Shown: positions 54,623 to 63,905 of the stretch, piece after piece
How the letters are laid out: every line of letters starts with the position of its first letter
How positions within the stretch are numbered: the stretch's first letter is position 1
NCBI RefSeq assembly: GCF_000439375.1
Contig: NZ_ATMI01000019.1
Span: 33,055-97,054, forward strand
Source: Tatumella saanichensis
Lineage (GTDB): Bacteria; Pseudomonadota; Gammaproteobacteria; Enterobacterales; Enterobacteriaceae
DNA: 64,000 nucleotides
Direction of reading: 5' to 3'
Notes under the pieces: generated by a model
Databases searched by the model: none
Seen by the model: the letters and a program-made list of their open reading frames with translations, nothing else
Told to the model about the DNA's origin: nothing
Translations under genes and position numbers: made by a program

Positions 54623-56815
54623 ATGAAACGAACAAGTCATACGTTCTATCCGGCCGGGGTGACTCCCTTGGTATTGCTGGCAGTTTTACCCTTCACTCCA
54701 CACATCGCCGTGGCGGCTAGCGATAGCACCCAACAAGACAACACTCTGGTGGTTACCGGCCAGCGAGTCAGCGACCAAACTAATAACGGTCAGGACCCTA
54801 TCCCCGCATTTCTTGATGGTGATATCGCCAATGGTGGCCGCCTCGGGGTGCTGGGTGAACAGAAAGCGATGGATGTGCCTTTTAGCGTGGTGGGCTATAC
54901 TGAAAAACTGATTCAAAGCCAGCAGGCGCGGACTTTACAAGATGTAGTGAAAAATGATGCCTCGGTACAGAATGTGCGCGGTTACGGCAACTTTTCCCAA
55001 GGTTTTCGCATCCGTGGCTTTGATCTCTACGGTGATGATATCTCCTTTAACGGGCTGTATGGCATCTTACCTCGCCAGATCCTGCCGCTGGAAGGGGTAT
55101 CGCGTATTGAGATCCTCAAAGGCTCTAGCGCCTTTCTCAACGGCGTACCGGCTGCGGGCACCGGTGTCGGCGGAAACATTAATATCGAATCAAAACATGC
55201 CCAGTCATTACCCACCCGTAATGTTACCGTTGATTACAGTTCGCGTAGCCAACCTGGGGTGAGTGCAGATATCGGTCAGCGTTTTGGCGATAATGACCAG
55301 TTCGGGGTGCGGGCCAATGTAGTCCATCGTGAAGGGGGGACAGCGATCAATCATCAGAAAGAGCGCACCAGTGCTGCCTTCCTCGGTTTGGACTACCATG
55401 GTGATAAACTGGACAGCTCATTGGACCTCGGTTACGTTGAGTCCACTATTCATAATGGCCGGGTAGGGATCACCCTCGACAGCGGATTAGATGGCATTCC
55501 AGCAGTCCCGGATAACCGTACCAATTATGCCCAGCGCTGGAATTCGGCGGATCTGTCTACCCGCTATGCAATGCTAAAAAATGACTATCATCTGACCCCA
55601 GACTGGGTGCTGTACAGTGCCATTGGTGCGAGTCATACCAATGAGTGGTCAGTAAGCGGTACGCCAAAAGTCACCAGTTTAGACGGTGATTCGAAAATCA
55701 GTCGTATGGACACCCATTACACTTCAGATACGGTCAGCGGCATGGCTGGTCTACGGGGTAAATTCCATACCGGCGCGGTAAGCCATCAGATAAACGTGGG
55801 GTACTCGGGTATCTATAACCGTGCCGCCAGTGCCTACACTATGACCGGTACCGTTGACGGCCCTAATATTTATCATCCGTCCGACGTGACGCCAGGTGAG
55901 ATGATTTACAGCGGCGGGAATATGAGTGCCCCCTCGGTGCGCAGCCGCACCACCAATAATGGCATCTCTCTGTCCGATACTTTTGGAGTACTGGACGATC
56001 AACTGCTGTTTACCGCCGGAGCACGTTACCAAACCCTACGTATCCGCAACTACGAGTACACCGGTGCTGAAGACCCGAACGGTGCTTTCGATGCCCACCG
56101 CTGGTCGCCGGTATATGGCGTAGTGTGGAAGGCGAAGGACTGGCTATCGGTGTATGCCAACCATATTGAAGGTCTGCAGGCCGCTGATGCAGCACCGTTT
56201 AATGCCACCAATGCTGGTAAAATTGTCGGTATTAGCCGCACTCGGCAGAATGAAGTTGGCCTGAAAGTGGAGAGGAACACCTACGGTGGCAGCTTGGCAC
56301 TGTTTGATATGCGCAAACAGGCGGCGTTTATCGATACCGATGGTGTTTATCGCCTGAATGGCGAGCAGCGTAATCAGGGCGTGGAGCTGAACCTGTTTGG
56401 CGAACCGGTGCTAGGCTGGCGGGTAAATGCCGGGACCACGTGGCTGAAGCCGGTGATCAGCAATAACAGTTCTACCTCAAACGGTAAAGATGCCGTCGGT
56501 GTGCCGCGCAATCAATGGACGTTGGGTACCGAATGGGACGTGCCGCATTTACAGGGTGTCACCTTATCTGGCACCTTAGTGCACACCAGCCAGCAGTATG
56601 CCAACAGCAGTAATAGCTTGAAACTGCCCGCTTGGACCCGCCTGGATCTTGGGGTTCAGTACCAGATGCCGTGGAAAGAGAATCAGATCACCTGGCGCGC
56701 GGGCATTGAGAATGTGACCGATGCCAAATATTGGCAGACCATCGGTAAAGATAGTGGTTATCTGACCCAGGGTGATCCGCGCACCCTGCGGCTGTCAATG
56801 ACCGTCGGTTTCTGA
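54623..56815 (+). CDS. TonB-dependent ferric hydroxamate receptor
   Basis: Outer-membrane siderophore receptor, about 730 residues: signal peptide ending IAVAA, TonB-box-like DNTLVVTG, a plug with MDVPFSVVGYTEKLIQSQQARTLQDVVKNDASVQNVRGYG and GVSRIEILKGSSAFLNGVPAAGTGVGGNINI, then a 22-strand barrel ending TLRLSMTVGF. The plug resembles the ferrichrome receptor FcuA/FhuE branch, and its divergent partners are fhuFCDB, so a hydroxamate such as ferrichrome, coprogen or ferrioxamine is likely. I prefer ATG 54623 over 54611. Confidence 0.88.
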   Translation: MKRTSHTFYPAGVTPLVLLAVLPFTPHIAVAASDSTQQDNTLVVTGQRVSDQTNNGQDPIPAFLDGDIANGGRLGVLGEQKAMDVPFSVVGYTEKLIQSQQARTLQDVVKNDASVQNVRGYGNFSQGFRIRGFDLYGDDISFNGLYGILPRQILPLEGVSRIEILKGSSAFLNGVPAAGTGVGGNINIESKHAQSLPTRNVTVDYSSRSQPGVSADIGQRFGDNDQFGVRANVVHREGGTAINHQKERTSAAFLGLDYHGDKLDSSLDLGYVESTIHNGRVGITLDSGLDGIPAVPDNRTNYAQRWNSADLSTRYAMLKNDYHLTPDWVLYSAIGASHTNEWSVSGTPKVTSLDGDSKISRMDTHYTSDTVSGMAGLRGKFHTGAVSHQINVGYSGIYNRAASAYTMTGTVDGPNIYHPSDVTPGEMIYSGGNMSAPSVRSRTTNNGISLSDTFGVLDDQLLFTAGARYQTLRIRNYEYTGAEDPNGAFDAHRWSPVYGVVWKAKDWLSVYANHIEGLQAADAAPFNATNAGKIVGISRTRQNEVGLKVERNTYGGSLALFDMRKQAAFIDTDGVYRLNGEQRNQGVELNLFGEPVLGWRVNAGTTWLKPVISNNSSTSNGKDAVGVPRNQWTLGTEWDVPHLQGVTLSGTLVHTSQQYANSSNSLKLPAWTRLDLGVQYQMPWKENQITWRAGIENVTDAKYWQTIGKDSGYLTQGDPRTLRLSMTVGF

Positions 56816-56835
56816 CACTGATGTTTTTTTATGAT

Positions 56836-56857
56836 CCCGCCGCGTGCGGCGGGCTTT
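56836..56857 (+). terminator. Hairpin between receptor and ABC exporter
   Basis: CCCGCCGC-GT-GCGGCGGG followed only by CTTTCC; a partial terminator that may dampen expression of the downstream ABC gene. Confidence 0.55.
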
Positions 56858-56870
56858 CCGGTGATCTGTT

Positions 56871-58496
56871 ATGTCCTTACTGACCTCCATCTTGCGACAG
56901 CACCTGTGGGCGCTGTGCGGCATTATTCTGCTTAACCTACTCAGCGCTTGCTTGGGTATTTTCACCATCGCTTTTATCAATCGAATGCTGATGCACAGTG
57001 CCCCTTGGTGGCAGCAGGGCGGCGCCCTCATCGGGCTGCTACTGCTGTTACTGGCAGTCACCCTCGGGGCACAATGGACGCTGACGACCCTCGGCCACCA
57101 TTTTATCTGGCGTAAACGCAGCCGGATGATAGTGCAGATGATGGAAACGCCGCTCCAAACGCTTGAACAGCAGGGCAACGGTGAGTTATTAGCACTGCTG
57201 GGCGCCGATATTCGTACTATCACCTTGGCCTTTGTCCGATTGCCGGAGCTGATACAAGGGGTGATCCTCGGCCTAGTGGCCATCGTGTGGCTCGGTTATT
57301 TGTCGTTATCGGTACTGGTGCTGGTGATAGTGTGGATGGCGGTGACCTTTTACCTCGGTTATCGGATGGTCAACCGGGTCTATCTGCATATCCGGCAAGT
57401 CCGAGAGTATGAAAGCCGTCTGCAGGCGGTCTTCCAGGTAGTGATCCACGGCAAGAAGGAGCTGGCGCTTAATCCGCAGCGAGCCCGTCATTTCTATCAG
57501 CATGATTACCAGCAGGCTGAGCAGGGCTATCGTCAACATCTGATCCGCGCCGACAGTTATCATTTGTCGGCGACCCACTGGTCAAATATTATGATCCTAG
57601 GGCTGACCGGCGTGATTTTTCTGACTGCTCAGCCATTGCAGTGGATCACCTCGGCCACTGCAACCTCATTTGCCCTGACGGTATTATTTCTCCGCTCGCC
57701 GTTGCTGCAAGCGATTGGCGCCTGGCCAACCTTACTCAGTGGCGAACTGGCATTCACCAAAATCAATGCACTGTTCCCGGAACGACAGCAGCCCTCTGGA
57801 CCCGCGCCAACATCATTGCCTACAGACTGGCAGAATTTACGCTGGGAGGGGCTCAGTTGGCACTATCCAGACAGTGATTTCCGTCTCGGCCCGGTGAACC
57901 TACAGCTACAGCGCGGAGAAATCCTGTTTATTATTGGTGCTAACGGCTCCGGAAAATCAACACTCAGCTTGATGCTATCCGGCTTGTATAGTCCGCCAAA
58001 TGCCGCGGTCAGACTTGATGGACAACCCCTTAGTCCACCACAGTTGCGTTCACTGTTTTCGGTAGTCTTTACCCGGCCATGGCTGTTCAGCACGTTGTTT
58101 GTCGAACCACAGCCTGGCGATTCCGCGTTGGCTCAGCAATGGCTCGAAAAGCTGCAACTAAGCGACAAAATCAGTGATATCTCGGCGATCCCCACAGAGT
58201 CGCTGTCCCAGGGGCAAAAGAAACGGGTGGCACTGTTACTGGCACTGGCGGAGAAGCGCGATATTCTGTTTCTTGATGAGTGGGCTGCAGAGCAGGACCC
58301 GCAGTTTAGGCGCTATTTCTACCGGCATCTGCTGCCGTGGTTACGCGAGCAAGGTAAAACGTTAATCATCATCAGCCATGATGATGATTATTTTGACCAA
58401 GCGGACCGTGTGCTGCAGATGTCTGAGGGCCAGCTTCGAGAGCTGACCGGGGCTGATCGCCAAGCTGCCAGCCGGGAAGCCATTGCTCGACTATAA
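56871..58496 (+). CDS. Cyclic-peptide/siderophore-type ABC exporter (YojI/PvdE-like)
   Basis: Half-transporter of 541 residues with six N-terminal helices fused to an ATPase. Walker A is GANGSGKST, the signature is the variant LSQGQKKRVALLLAL and Walker B is DILFLDEWAAEQD; the switch His lies in IIISHDDDYF. This layout (cyclic peptide export ABC family) includes E. coli YojI and Pseudomonas PvdE. It follows the TonB receptor by 55 bases, same strand, so it is likely Fur-coregulated. No siderophore synthetase is in the window; it may export the receptor's ligand, a recycled form, or something else. Confidence 0.85.
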   Translation: MSLLTSILRQHLWALCGIILLNLLSACLGIFTIAFINRMLMHSAPWWQQGGALIGLLLLLLAVTLGAQWTLTTLGHHFIWRKRSRMIVQMMETPLQTLEQQGNGELLALLGADIRTITLAFVRLPELIQGVILGLVAIVWLGYLSLSVLVLVIVWMAVTFYLGYRMVNRVYLHIRQVREYESRLQAVFQVVIHGKKELALNPQRARHFYQHDYQQAEQGYRQHLIRADSYHLSATHWSNIMILGLTGVIFLTAQPLQWITSATATSFALTVLFLRSPLLQAIGAWPTLLSGELAFTKINALFPERQQPSGPAPTSLPTDWQNLRWEGLSWHYPDSDFRLGPVNLQLQRGEILFIIGANGSGKSTLSLMLSGLYSPPNAAVRLDGQPLSPPQLRSLFSVVFTRPWLFSTLFVEPQPGDSALAQQWLEKLQLSDKISDISAIPTESLSQGQKKRVALLLALAEKRDILFLDEWAAEQDPQFRRYFYRHLLPWLREQGKTLIIISHDDDYFDQADRVLQMSEGQLRELTGADRQAASREAIARL

Positions 58497-58533
58497 GGCC
58501 AAGTGCAGGTGGGTGATACACCTAAATGGTAAC

Positions 58534-58554
58534 AGGGCTGCCAGTGGCAGCCCT
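58534..58554. terminator. Hairpin between the ABC exporter and dehydrogenase cytochrome genes
   Basis: AGGGCTGCCA-G-TGGCAGCCCT, a 10-bp perfect stem between converging genes. Weak T-tract on the plus strand (TTGTGCTTT). Confidence 0.7.
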
Positions 58555-58567
58555 TGTGCTTTCAGTC

Positions 58568-59923
58568 TTAACGTGGCTGTTTACGACGGCGGCGGAACAA
58601 TAGCCCGGCAATCAACAGGACAATGATCACCCCAACGACAACCATACCGCCTTGGGCGAGATTTAGCAGCGGCGAAGGAGTACCACCTTCACGCAGTTGC
58701 TTAACCCGTTCTGCGGTAGTCTGTACCCCAGCATCGCCATAAGTTTTGAACAGATAGTTAACCAGATCAGCAATTTGTTGATCATTCATCGCACTGTGGA
58801 AAGCAGGCATTGCTTGACCTTGTGTCGGGGTCAGCCCCTGCAATACCGCCATCACCGCGTTATCAGCCACCGGTCGGTGCAGTGCCGCATTATTCCATAA
58901 CGCGGGCAAGTCATTACGCCCTTGTCCATCAGGTTGGTGGCAGGTCGAACAGTGGGAGTCATACAGTTGCTGACCCTGAGGTGCACTGCCATTCATCAGA
59001 CCAACATCGGAGAAACGGGGCGCTGAGGCGGGCACGTTACCCGGTGCGGCACCGGCGGACTGTGGTTTAACACTACGGATATAGGTCACGATCGCCTGAA
59101 TATCCGCCGGCGTCAGTTTACTGAAACTCTTATCGATAGCTTCCAGCATTGGTCCGCCCGCTTGCGACCCGGTCGGTGAACGTCCGGTGGACAGATAAGT
59201 GGCCAGGTCATCTGCTGACCAATGGCCGATACCGGCGTGCGGATCAGGGGTAATGTTCGGTGCATACCAAGTCCCGAGGGAAGCTCCTGCCAGCGCATCG
59301 GAGGACTTTTCTGCCATCAGGGCATTACGTGGTGTGTGGCAAGTCGAACAGTGGGCCAACCCCTGCACCAAGTAAGCGCCGCGGTTCCATTGTGCCGATT
59401 GCGACGGATCATTTGCATAAGGTTTGTCACCGGCGAAAATCATGTTCCAGCCGGCCATCGACATACGGATATTGAACGGGAAAGGCAGCGAGGTTGCCGG
59501 AGCACGGCTATCCACCGGCGTGACACCGTGCATAAAGTAGGCGTACAGCGCCTGCATATCTTCATCGCTGATGCGCGCATAGCTGGTATACGGCATGGCC
59601 GGATAGAGATTAGCCCCGTCGCGGCGTACACCTTGACGGACGGCTTTCTCAAATTCTGCCAACGAATAATCACCGATACCGTCTTGGTGAGACGGGGTAA
59701 TGTTAGTGGAATAGATCTGGCCAATAGGAGTACTGATCGCCAGACCACCGGCAAAGGGTTTGCCCCCTGGTGCGGTGTGACAGGCGGCGCAGTCACCGGC
59801 TACGGCTAAGTATTGACCTTTCTGGATCAGTGTCTGACCACTGTTGTCAGCAGCCAAAGCACTATTGCCCAGCAGCATTGCCGTCAGGGCAGCGCCGGCA
59901 CTCAGTGAAAGTAACTTTTTCAT
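58568..59923 (-). CDS. Membrane-bound dehydrogenase cytochrome c subunit (three haems)
   Basis: Periplasmic cytochrome c subunit (451 residues) taking electrons from the FAD subunit to ubiquinone. Signal peptide KKLLSLSAGAALTAMLLGNSALA, then three haem c sites CAACH, CSTCH and CSTCH, one per cytochrome domain. A C-terminal membrane anchor (MVVVGVIIVLLIAGLLF) is followed by RRRRK. This three-haem, C-anchored design is that of gluconate, 2-ketogluconate, sorbitol and alcohol dehydrogenases. Start ATG 59923; the GMC subunit stop is 11 bases upstream. Last gene of the operon. Confidence 0.93.
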   Translation of the reverse strand: MKKLLSLSAGAALTAMLLGNSALAADNSGQTLIQKGQYLAVAGDCAACHTAPGGKPFAGGLAISTPIGQIYSTNITPSHQDGIGDYSLAEFEKAVRQGVRRDGANLYPAMPYTSYARISDEDMQALYAYFMHGVTPVDSRAPATSLPFPFNIRMSMAGWNMIFAGDKPYANDPSQSAQWNRGAYLVQGLAHCSTCHTPRNALMAEKSSDALAGASLGTWYAPNITPDPHAGIGHWSADDLATYLSTGRSPTGSQAGGPMLEAIDKSFSKLTPADIQAIVTYIRSVKPQSAGAAPGNVPASAPRFSDVGLMNGSAPQGQQLYDSHCSTCHQPDGQGRNDLPALWNNAALHRPVADNAVMAVLQGLTPTQGQAMPAFHSAMNDQQIADLVNYLFKTYGDAGVQTTAERVKQLREGGTPSPLLNLAQGGMVVVGVIIVLLIAGLLFRRRRKQPR

Positions 59924-59933
59924 TCCGGCTCCC

Positions 59934-61538
59934 TTAAATTTTACCAAGAATGGCATCAGCGGTACGTAATCCCAACGCACAGGCGGTCAGGGTCGAGTTG
60001 GCGGTGGCGACCGTCGGCATGACACCGGTAGAAACCATATACAGGTTGTCATATTCCCAGGCTTTGCCCACATGGTCGGTCACCGAAGTTTTCTCATCGT
60101 GGCCCATGGCCAGGGTGCCGGTGATATGCTGGTTATTACTGTAGACCCCCGGTGTCGAATAACGGACATCACTTGCGCCCAGCATGCTGGCGATATCGGC
60201 ATAGACGGCCAGTGAATGCTGCATCCCTTTCTGCACATAATCATCAAACGAATAGGAGAATGCCGGTACCGGTAGACCGAGGGCATCTTTTTTACGGGTG
60301 CTGAGCATGGTGCGGTTATTCGGGTCCGGCAATTGTTCCAGTACGTTTTTGATACTGAGAGTGTGTGAGGCCCGATAGACAATGGCACTGTCGAGATCAG
60401 CCCCAGTCAGGCCGTCATTGATCGCACTGCTGGCGGCACTACTGACCTGTGAGGAGTTGGAAATATCGATACGAAACGCCGCAGATTCTGACCGGAAGGC
60501 CCCATCACGCAACTGCTGAATGGAGGACGGGCTCATTGGTCCGCGCCCTGGCCATAAGGGTTCATCCACATAGAAGGTCGCGGAATTAGATGGGTGATCC
60601 ATCAAATGACGCCCCAGTTGGTCATAGTTGTTGCATAGTCCATGCGGGTTCTTATCATCCGCTGACAACATCAAAATACGCGGTGTTTCGATAGCGTTAG
60701 CCGCCATCACAAACACCTCGGCTTCCACACGGTGAGAGACTTTATCCCAGTCATAATAGTGCAGGGCGGTAATTTTCCCTTTGCCATTGTGCTCGAGTTT
60801 ATATACCACGGCTTTGGGGATCAGTTTTACCCCCGCTTGTTCTGCCGCAGTGGCGGCGATCCCGCCGTGATATTGGGCATCAATCGGGCAGATCGGCATA
60901 CAGTTGTTGTTACCACAGCATTGCGGACGGCCATCATAGGGCAGGGAGTTACGTCCAGTGGTATTGGTTAATACCTCATATTTCGGTGCCAGACGGGCCG
61001 TTACCCGTTGTTCTAGGTAAGACTGAGTCACCGGCGGCAGTGGATAGGGCTGAGTACGAGGCGAATATTTAGCCATTGCTGGCGGTCCAGATACTCCCCA
61101 TAGCAGTTCGGCCTCGTAGTAGTAGGGTTCCAGATCCTGATAACTGATCGGCCAGTCACGGCCCACCCCGTACTGCGATTTCAACCGAAAATCGTTAGGC
61201 AGCAGTCGCCAAGCTTGGGCAGCCCAGTGCCAACTGGTGCCACCCACCACCCGCAAATATTCGGGTTTATACGCCTCTGGACCGGTCTGGTCTAAATAGC
61301 CATTATCCTCCGGCTTGTAGTCAGGAAAAGGGGCAATTTTAGAATTAGGGTAAGGGGCAATAAAGTCACTTTTACGTGCAGAGTGACGGAAGTTGGTCAC
61401 AATCTGGTCACGCTCAATACGCGGACCGGCTTCCAGCATTAATACCTGACGTCCGGCCAGTGCCAGTTTACGGGCGGTCAAAGAACCGACCACTCCGGAA
61501 CCAATCACAACCACGTCGGTGGAAATTGTCTCAGACAT
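59934..61538 (-). CDS. GMC-family FAD dehydrogenase subunit
   Basis: Catalytic flavoprotein (534 residues). N-terminal FAD motif VVIGSGVVGSLTARKLALAGRQVLMLEAG; RVVGGTSWHWAAQAWRLLPNDF; a Cys-rich segment QCCGNNNCMPICPIDAQYHGG that in this family can carry a [3Fe-4S] cluster; C-terminal GMC part QHITGTLAMGHDE and VSTGVMPTVATANSTLT with the catalytic His/Asn region. No signal: exported by hitch-hiking with the Tat-targeted small subunit in homologues. Candidates for substrate are gluconate, 2-ketogluconate, sorbitol or another polyol; sequence alone does not decide. Confidence 0.92.
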   Translation of the reverse strand: MSETISTDVVVIGSGVVGSLTARKLALAGRQVLMLEAGPRIERDQIVTNFRHSARKSDFIAPYPNSKIAPFPDYKPEDNGYLDQTGPEAYKPEYLRVVGGTSWHWAAQAWRLLPNDFRLKSQYGVGRDWPISYQDLEPYYYEAELLWGVSGPPAMAKYSPRTQPYPLPPVTQSYLEQRVTARLAPKYEVLTNTTGRNSLPYDGRPQCCGNNNCMPICPIDAQYHGGIAATAAEQAGVKLIPKAVVYKLEHNGKGKITALHYYDWDKVSHRVEAEVFVMAANAIETPRILMLSADDKNPHGLCNNYDQLGRHLMDHPSNSATFYVDEPLWPGRGPMSPSSIQQLRDGAFRSESAAFRIDISNSSQVSSAASSAINDGLTGADLDSAIVYRASHTLSIKNVLEQLPDPNNRTMLSTRKKDALGLPVPAFSYSFDDYVQKGMQHSLAVYADIASMLGASDVRYSTPGVYSNNQHITGTLAMGHDEKTSVTDHVGKAWEYDNLYMVSTGVMPTVATANSTLTACALGLRTADAILGKI

Positions 61539-61581
61539 AGCTCACATCTCTTAGAGTAATTAAATAGGGGCTGCTGCTTAC

Positions 61582-62085
61582 TTACTGTGGCTTCGCAGAC
61601 CAACTGCCATACGCACCGAAGGCATAGGTCGGTGGGTTTAACACCGATGACACCTCGCGGTTAGCCAGGGCATCGTAATAGGCGACACAAATCGCCTGAT
61701 CACCACTCCCGGCAACCCCTAAATACCAACCGGTGAGGATCAGTGACGGCAGTCCGCTGAGATCGGATAGGGAGCTGTCAGCGGCTAATCGAGATTTAAT
61801 CTGTGCCGCCGGAACGGAGTGATCGCTGATCCACTGACTCAGTCGCGCCACTTTCTGCGGAAATTGGCCGTCGATTTTAGTGAAAGCCGCATGCAGTGCT
61901 TGGCTAAAATCGGACGGTAACTGGCTACGCCCGGTCAGCAGGGAGGACAGTGCTTGAAAGGTTTGGTTTGCCGGTGTTTCAGCAAAAGCAGGCAAAATGC
62001 CGGAGGGTAACAGGGTCGTGGCAGCCAGTGCTCCCATGCCCTGCAGCATGCGTCTGCGTGACAGGTTAAAGAAAATATCAATCAT
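61582..62085 (-). CDS. Small (gamma) subunit of FAD dehydrogenase, Tat-exported
   Basis: 167-residue subunit with twin-arginine signal LSRRRMLQGMGALAATTLLP, cleaved near AFAETPA. The mature part (FQALSSLLTGRSQLPSDFSQALHAAF, then LILTGWYLGVAGSGDQAICVAYYDALANREV and PTYAFGAYGSWSAKP) matches the sorbitol-dehydrogenase small-subunit pattern. The gluconate-dehydrogenase gamma chains I recall are longer (about 220-245), so a sorbitol/2-ketogluconate-type enzyme is somewhat favoured. It escorts the FAD subunit through the Tat pore. First gene of the operon. Confidence 0.88.
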   Translation of the reverse strand: MIDIFFNLSRRRMLQGMGALAATTLLPSGILPAFAETPANQTFQALSSLLTGRSQLPSDFSQALHAAFTKIDGQFPQKVARLSQWISDHSVPAAQIKSRLAADSSLSDLSGLPSLILTGWYLGVAGSGDQAICVAYYDALANREVSSVLNPPTYAFGAYGSWSAKPQ

Positions 62086-62664
62086 ACAGATATCCTGGAG
62101 TTTTTGTTTTGATGATAATTGATAAATACAGCTTACTGTTTTTTTGCTGTAGGACAGCCTTCAAAATAGGGAAGCTGAATGATCACAAGGGTTATTATAA
62201 GCCGTATTATTGGCTCAATAGCGGCTAGTGATTACTGTGATCGTAAGGTAAGCGGGCCAGACGAGAGCGATTCTCAGTTGGAGTGTAATCGTTTACACAG
62301 CTGTAATGAGGGCAATTAGCATTTAGTTATCCAAAATCATAGGCTTGTAGCAAAATCCTCAGCATTCACTCACCATGGGACGTTGCGGGAGGAGCACGGG
62401 AAAATCTGCCAATAAGTTGTAACAAAGTATAGAAACACCTCAACAAAAACCAACATTTTGCTTACAAGCCTTCGTGTGGCCGCCAAGCGTAAACCGTTTG
62501 TTGGCGGATCGCACTGCCAACATAAAGGCTAAAAAAAGGACAGTTAATTAAGTTAAATTAATGTCTTTAGGCTGTGCAGGGTCTGTGTTTACATTTTCTG
62601 TTAGCCTTTTCACTCCAGCCTGATATGCTCGAAAAACCAGTGATCACTGAACAGCGAGTCCCTT
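62086..62664. other. Regulatory intergenic region between the dehydrogenase operon and M20 gene
   Basis: About 580 bases between divergent genes. It contains the LacI-type palindrome at 62283-62298 and AT-rich promoter-like sequence (62100-62160 and 62520-62600). No protein or RNA gene is recognisable. A degenerate Ter-like match occurs near 62411 but lacks key bases. Confidence 0.5.
62283..62298. promoter_or_regulatory. LacI/GalR-family operator
   Basis: GTGTAATCGTTTACAC, a perfect 6-4-6 palindrome fitting the LacI/GalR consensus TG-N-AA-N-CG-N-TT-N-CA at every defined base. It lies about 200 bases before the dehydrogenase operon and 370 before the M20 gene. Sugar-acid regulators of this family (GntR, PtxS) use similar sites; the cognate repressor is not in the window. 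Confidence 0.7.
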
Positions 62665-63840
62665 ATGTTTGATTATGTCATTCCGGAAATCCGAGAAAAC
62701 GAACAACAGATGATTGCCTTGCGACGCCATCTGCACGCCAATCCGGAATTGAGCCTCGAAGAGTTTGAAACCAGTGCGCTGGTGGCCGAAAAGCTGATCG
62801 AATGGGGCTATCAGGTGACCCGTGACCTTGGTAAAACTGGGCTGGTGGGCACCCTCAAAAAGGGGGATTCCCCGAAAGCTATCGGCCTGCGGGCAGACAT
62901 GGATGCACTGCCGATCCTTGAAGAAACAGGCTTGAGTTATCAGAGTCGAGTAGCCGGTAAAATGCATGCTTGTGGCCATGACGGTCATACCACCATATTA
63001 TTGTCTGCCGCTCGTTACCTTGCATCTGATGCCTGCCAGTTTAACGGTACTGTGCATCTCATTTTTCAGCCTGCCGAGGAGGCGATCGGTGGGGCAGAAC
63101 TGATGATCAAAGACGGGCTGTTTGAGCGCTTTCCCTGTGACGCGGTCTACGCCCTGCACAACAAACCGGGTTTACCGGCCGGCAAGTTCGGTTTTTATGC
63201 CGGTCATTTTATGGCCTCGGCTGATACCGTAAAAATCACCGTAAAAGGTAAGGGCGGTCATGGCGCACATCCGTACAATACGGTCGACCCGATTATCGCG
63301 GCCTCGGCACTGGTTATGTCGCTACAGAGCATCGTTTCGCGCAATGTGCGCCCTGGGGAGGTGGCGGTAGTGACCGTCGGGACTTTCCATGCCGGTTTTG
63401 CCTCCAATGTGATCCCAGAGACCGCAGTAATGGAATTGACCGTGCGGGCTATGAAACCGGAAGTGCGGGATCTCCTGATCCAGCGTATCCATGAAATTAG
63501 CCAACAAACTGCCGAAGCCTACGGTGCTAGCGCCAGCTTGGAAGTCTACGAATCCTATCCGGTATTGACCAACAGTGAAAAGCAGACTGCGGAGGCGAAA
63601 GCCCTGGCGATTAAACTGTTTGGCCGCGATGCCGTGGAGGACAACATCCAGCCATCGAACGGTAGCGAAGATTTTGCCTTTATGCTGGAGAAGACGCCCG
63701 GTACGTATTTTCTACTGGGTAATGACGGGGAGGGTAAGCAGGGCTGCTCATTGCATAATCCTGGCTATGATTTCAACGATGCTATTATCTCCGCCGGTGC
63801 CAGTTTCTTTGTCAGACTGGTGGAAAACCACTGTCGTTAA
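62665..63840 (+). CDS. M20D amidohydrolase (hippurate/N-acyl amino acid hydrolase type)
   Basis: Di-metal amidohydrolase of 391 residues, related to HipO, N-acetyl-L-amino acid and IAA-amino-acid hydrolases. N-terminal RRHLHANPELSLEEFET; metal ligands in GLRADMDALPI, HACGHDGHT and FQPAEEAIGGA; dimerisation domain GKGGHGAHPYNTVDPI; distal NGSEDFAFMLEKTPGTYFLLG with the last metal-binding His in SLHNPGYDFND. No signal peptide. Substrate (hippurate, N-acetyl amino acids, auxin conjugates) is uncertain. Monocistronic, followed by a terminator. Confidence 0.9.
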   Translation: MFDYVIPEIRENEQQMIALRRHLHANPELSLEEFETSALVAEKLIEWGYQVTRDLGKTGLVGTLKKGDSPKAIGLRADMDALPILEETGLSYQSRVAGKMHACGHDGHTTILLSAARYLASDACQFNGTVHLIFQPAEEAIGGAELMIKDGLFERFPCDAVYALHNKPGLPAGKFGFYAGHFMASADTVKITVKGKGGHGAHPYNTVDPIIAASALVMSLQSIVSRNVRPGEVAVVTVGTFHAGFASNVIPETAVMELTVRAMKPEVRDLLIQRIHEISQQTAEAYGASASLEVYESYPVLTNSEKQTAEAKALAIKLFGRDAVEDNIQPSNGSEDFAFMLEKTPGTYFLLGNDGEGKQGCSLHNPGYDFNDAIISAGASFFVRLVENHCR

Positions 63841-63861
63841 CGGCGACCTTAATATCTCTTC

Positions 63862-63890
63862 AACGCCCAGTCGATGACTGGGCGTTTTTT
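63862..63890 (+). terminator. Terminator of the M20 gene
   Basis: AACGCCCAGTC (63862-63872) / GACTGGGCGTT (63876-63886) perfect stem followed by a T6 tract, 22 bases after the stop. Confidence 0.93.
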
Positions 63891-63905
63891 GCCTTTAGTA
63901 CCTGA

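Noticed and set aside
59222..59809. 195-codon plus-strand frame opposite the cytochrome c subunit
   Set aside because: Overlaps a clear three-haem cytochrome gene on the other strand and has no coherent domain.
62411..62428. Second Ter-like sequence AAGTTGTAACAAAG
   Set aside because: Shares GTTGTAAC with Ter but lacks the G at the locking position and has about four mismatches in the core, so probably chance in AT-rich DNA.
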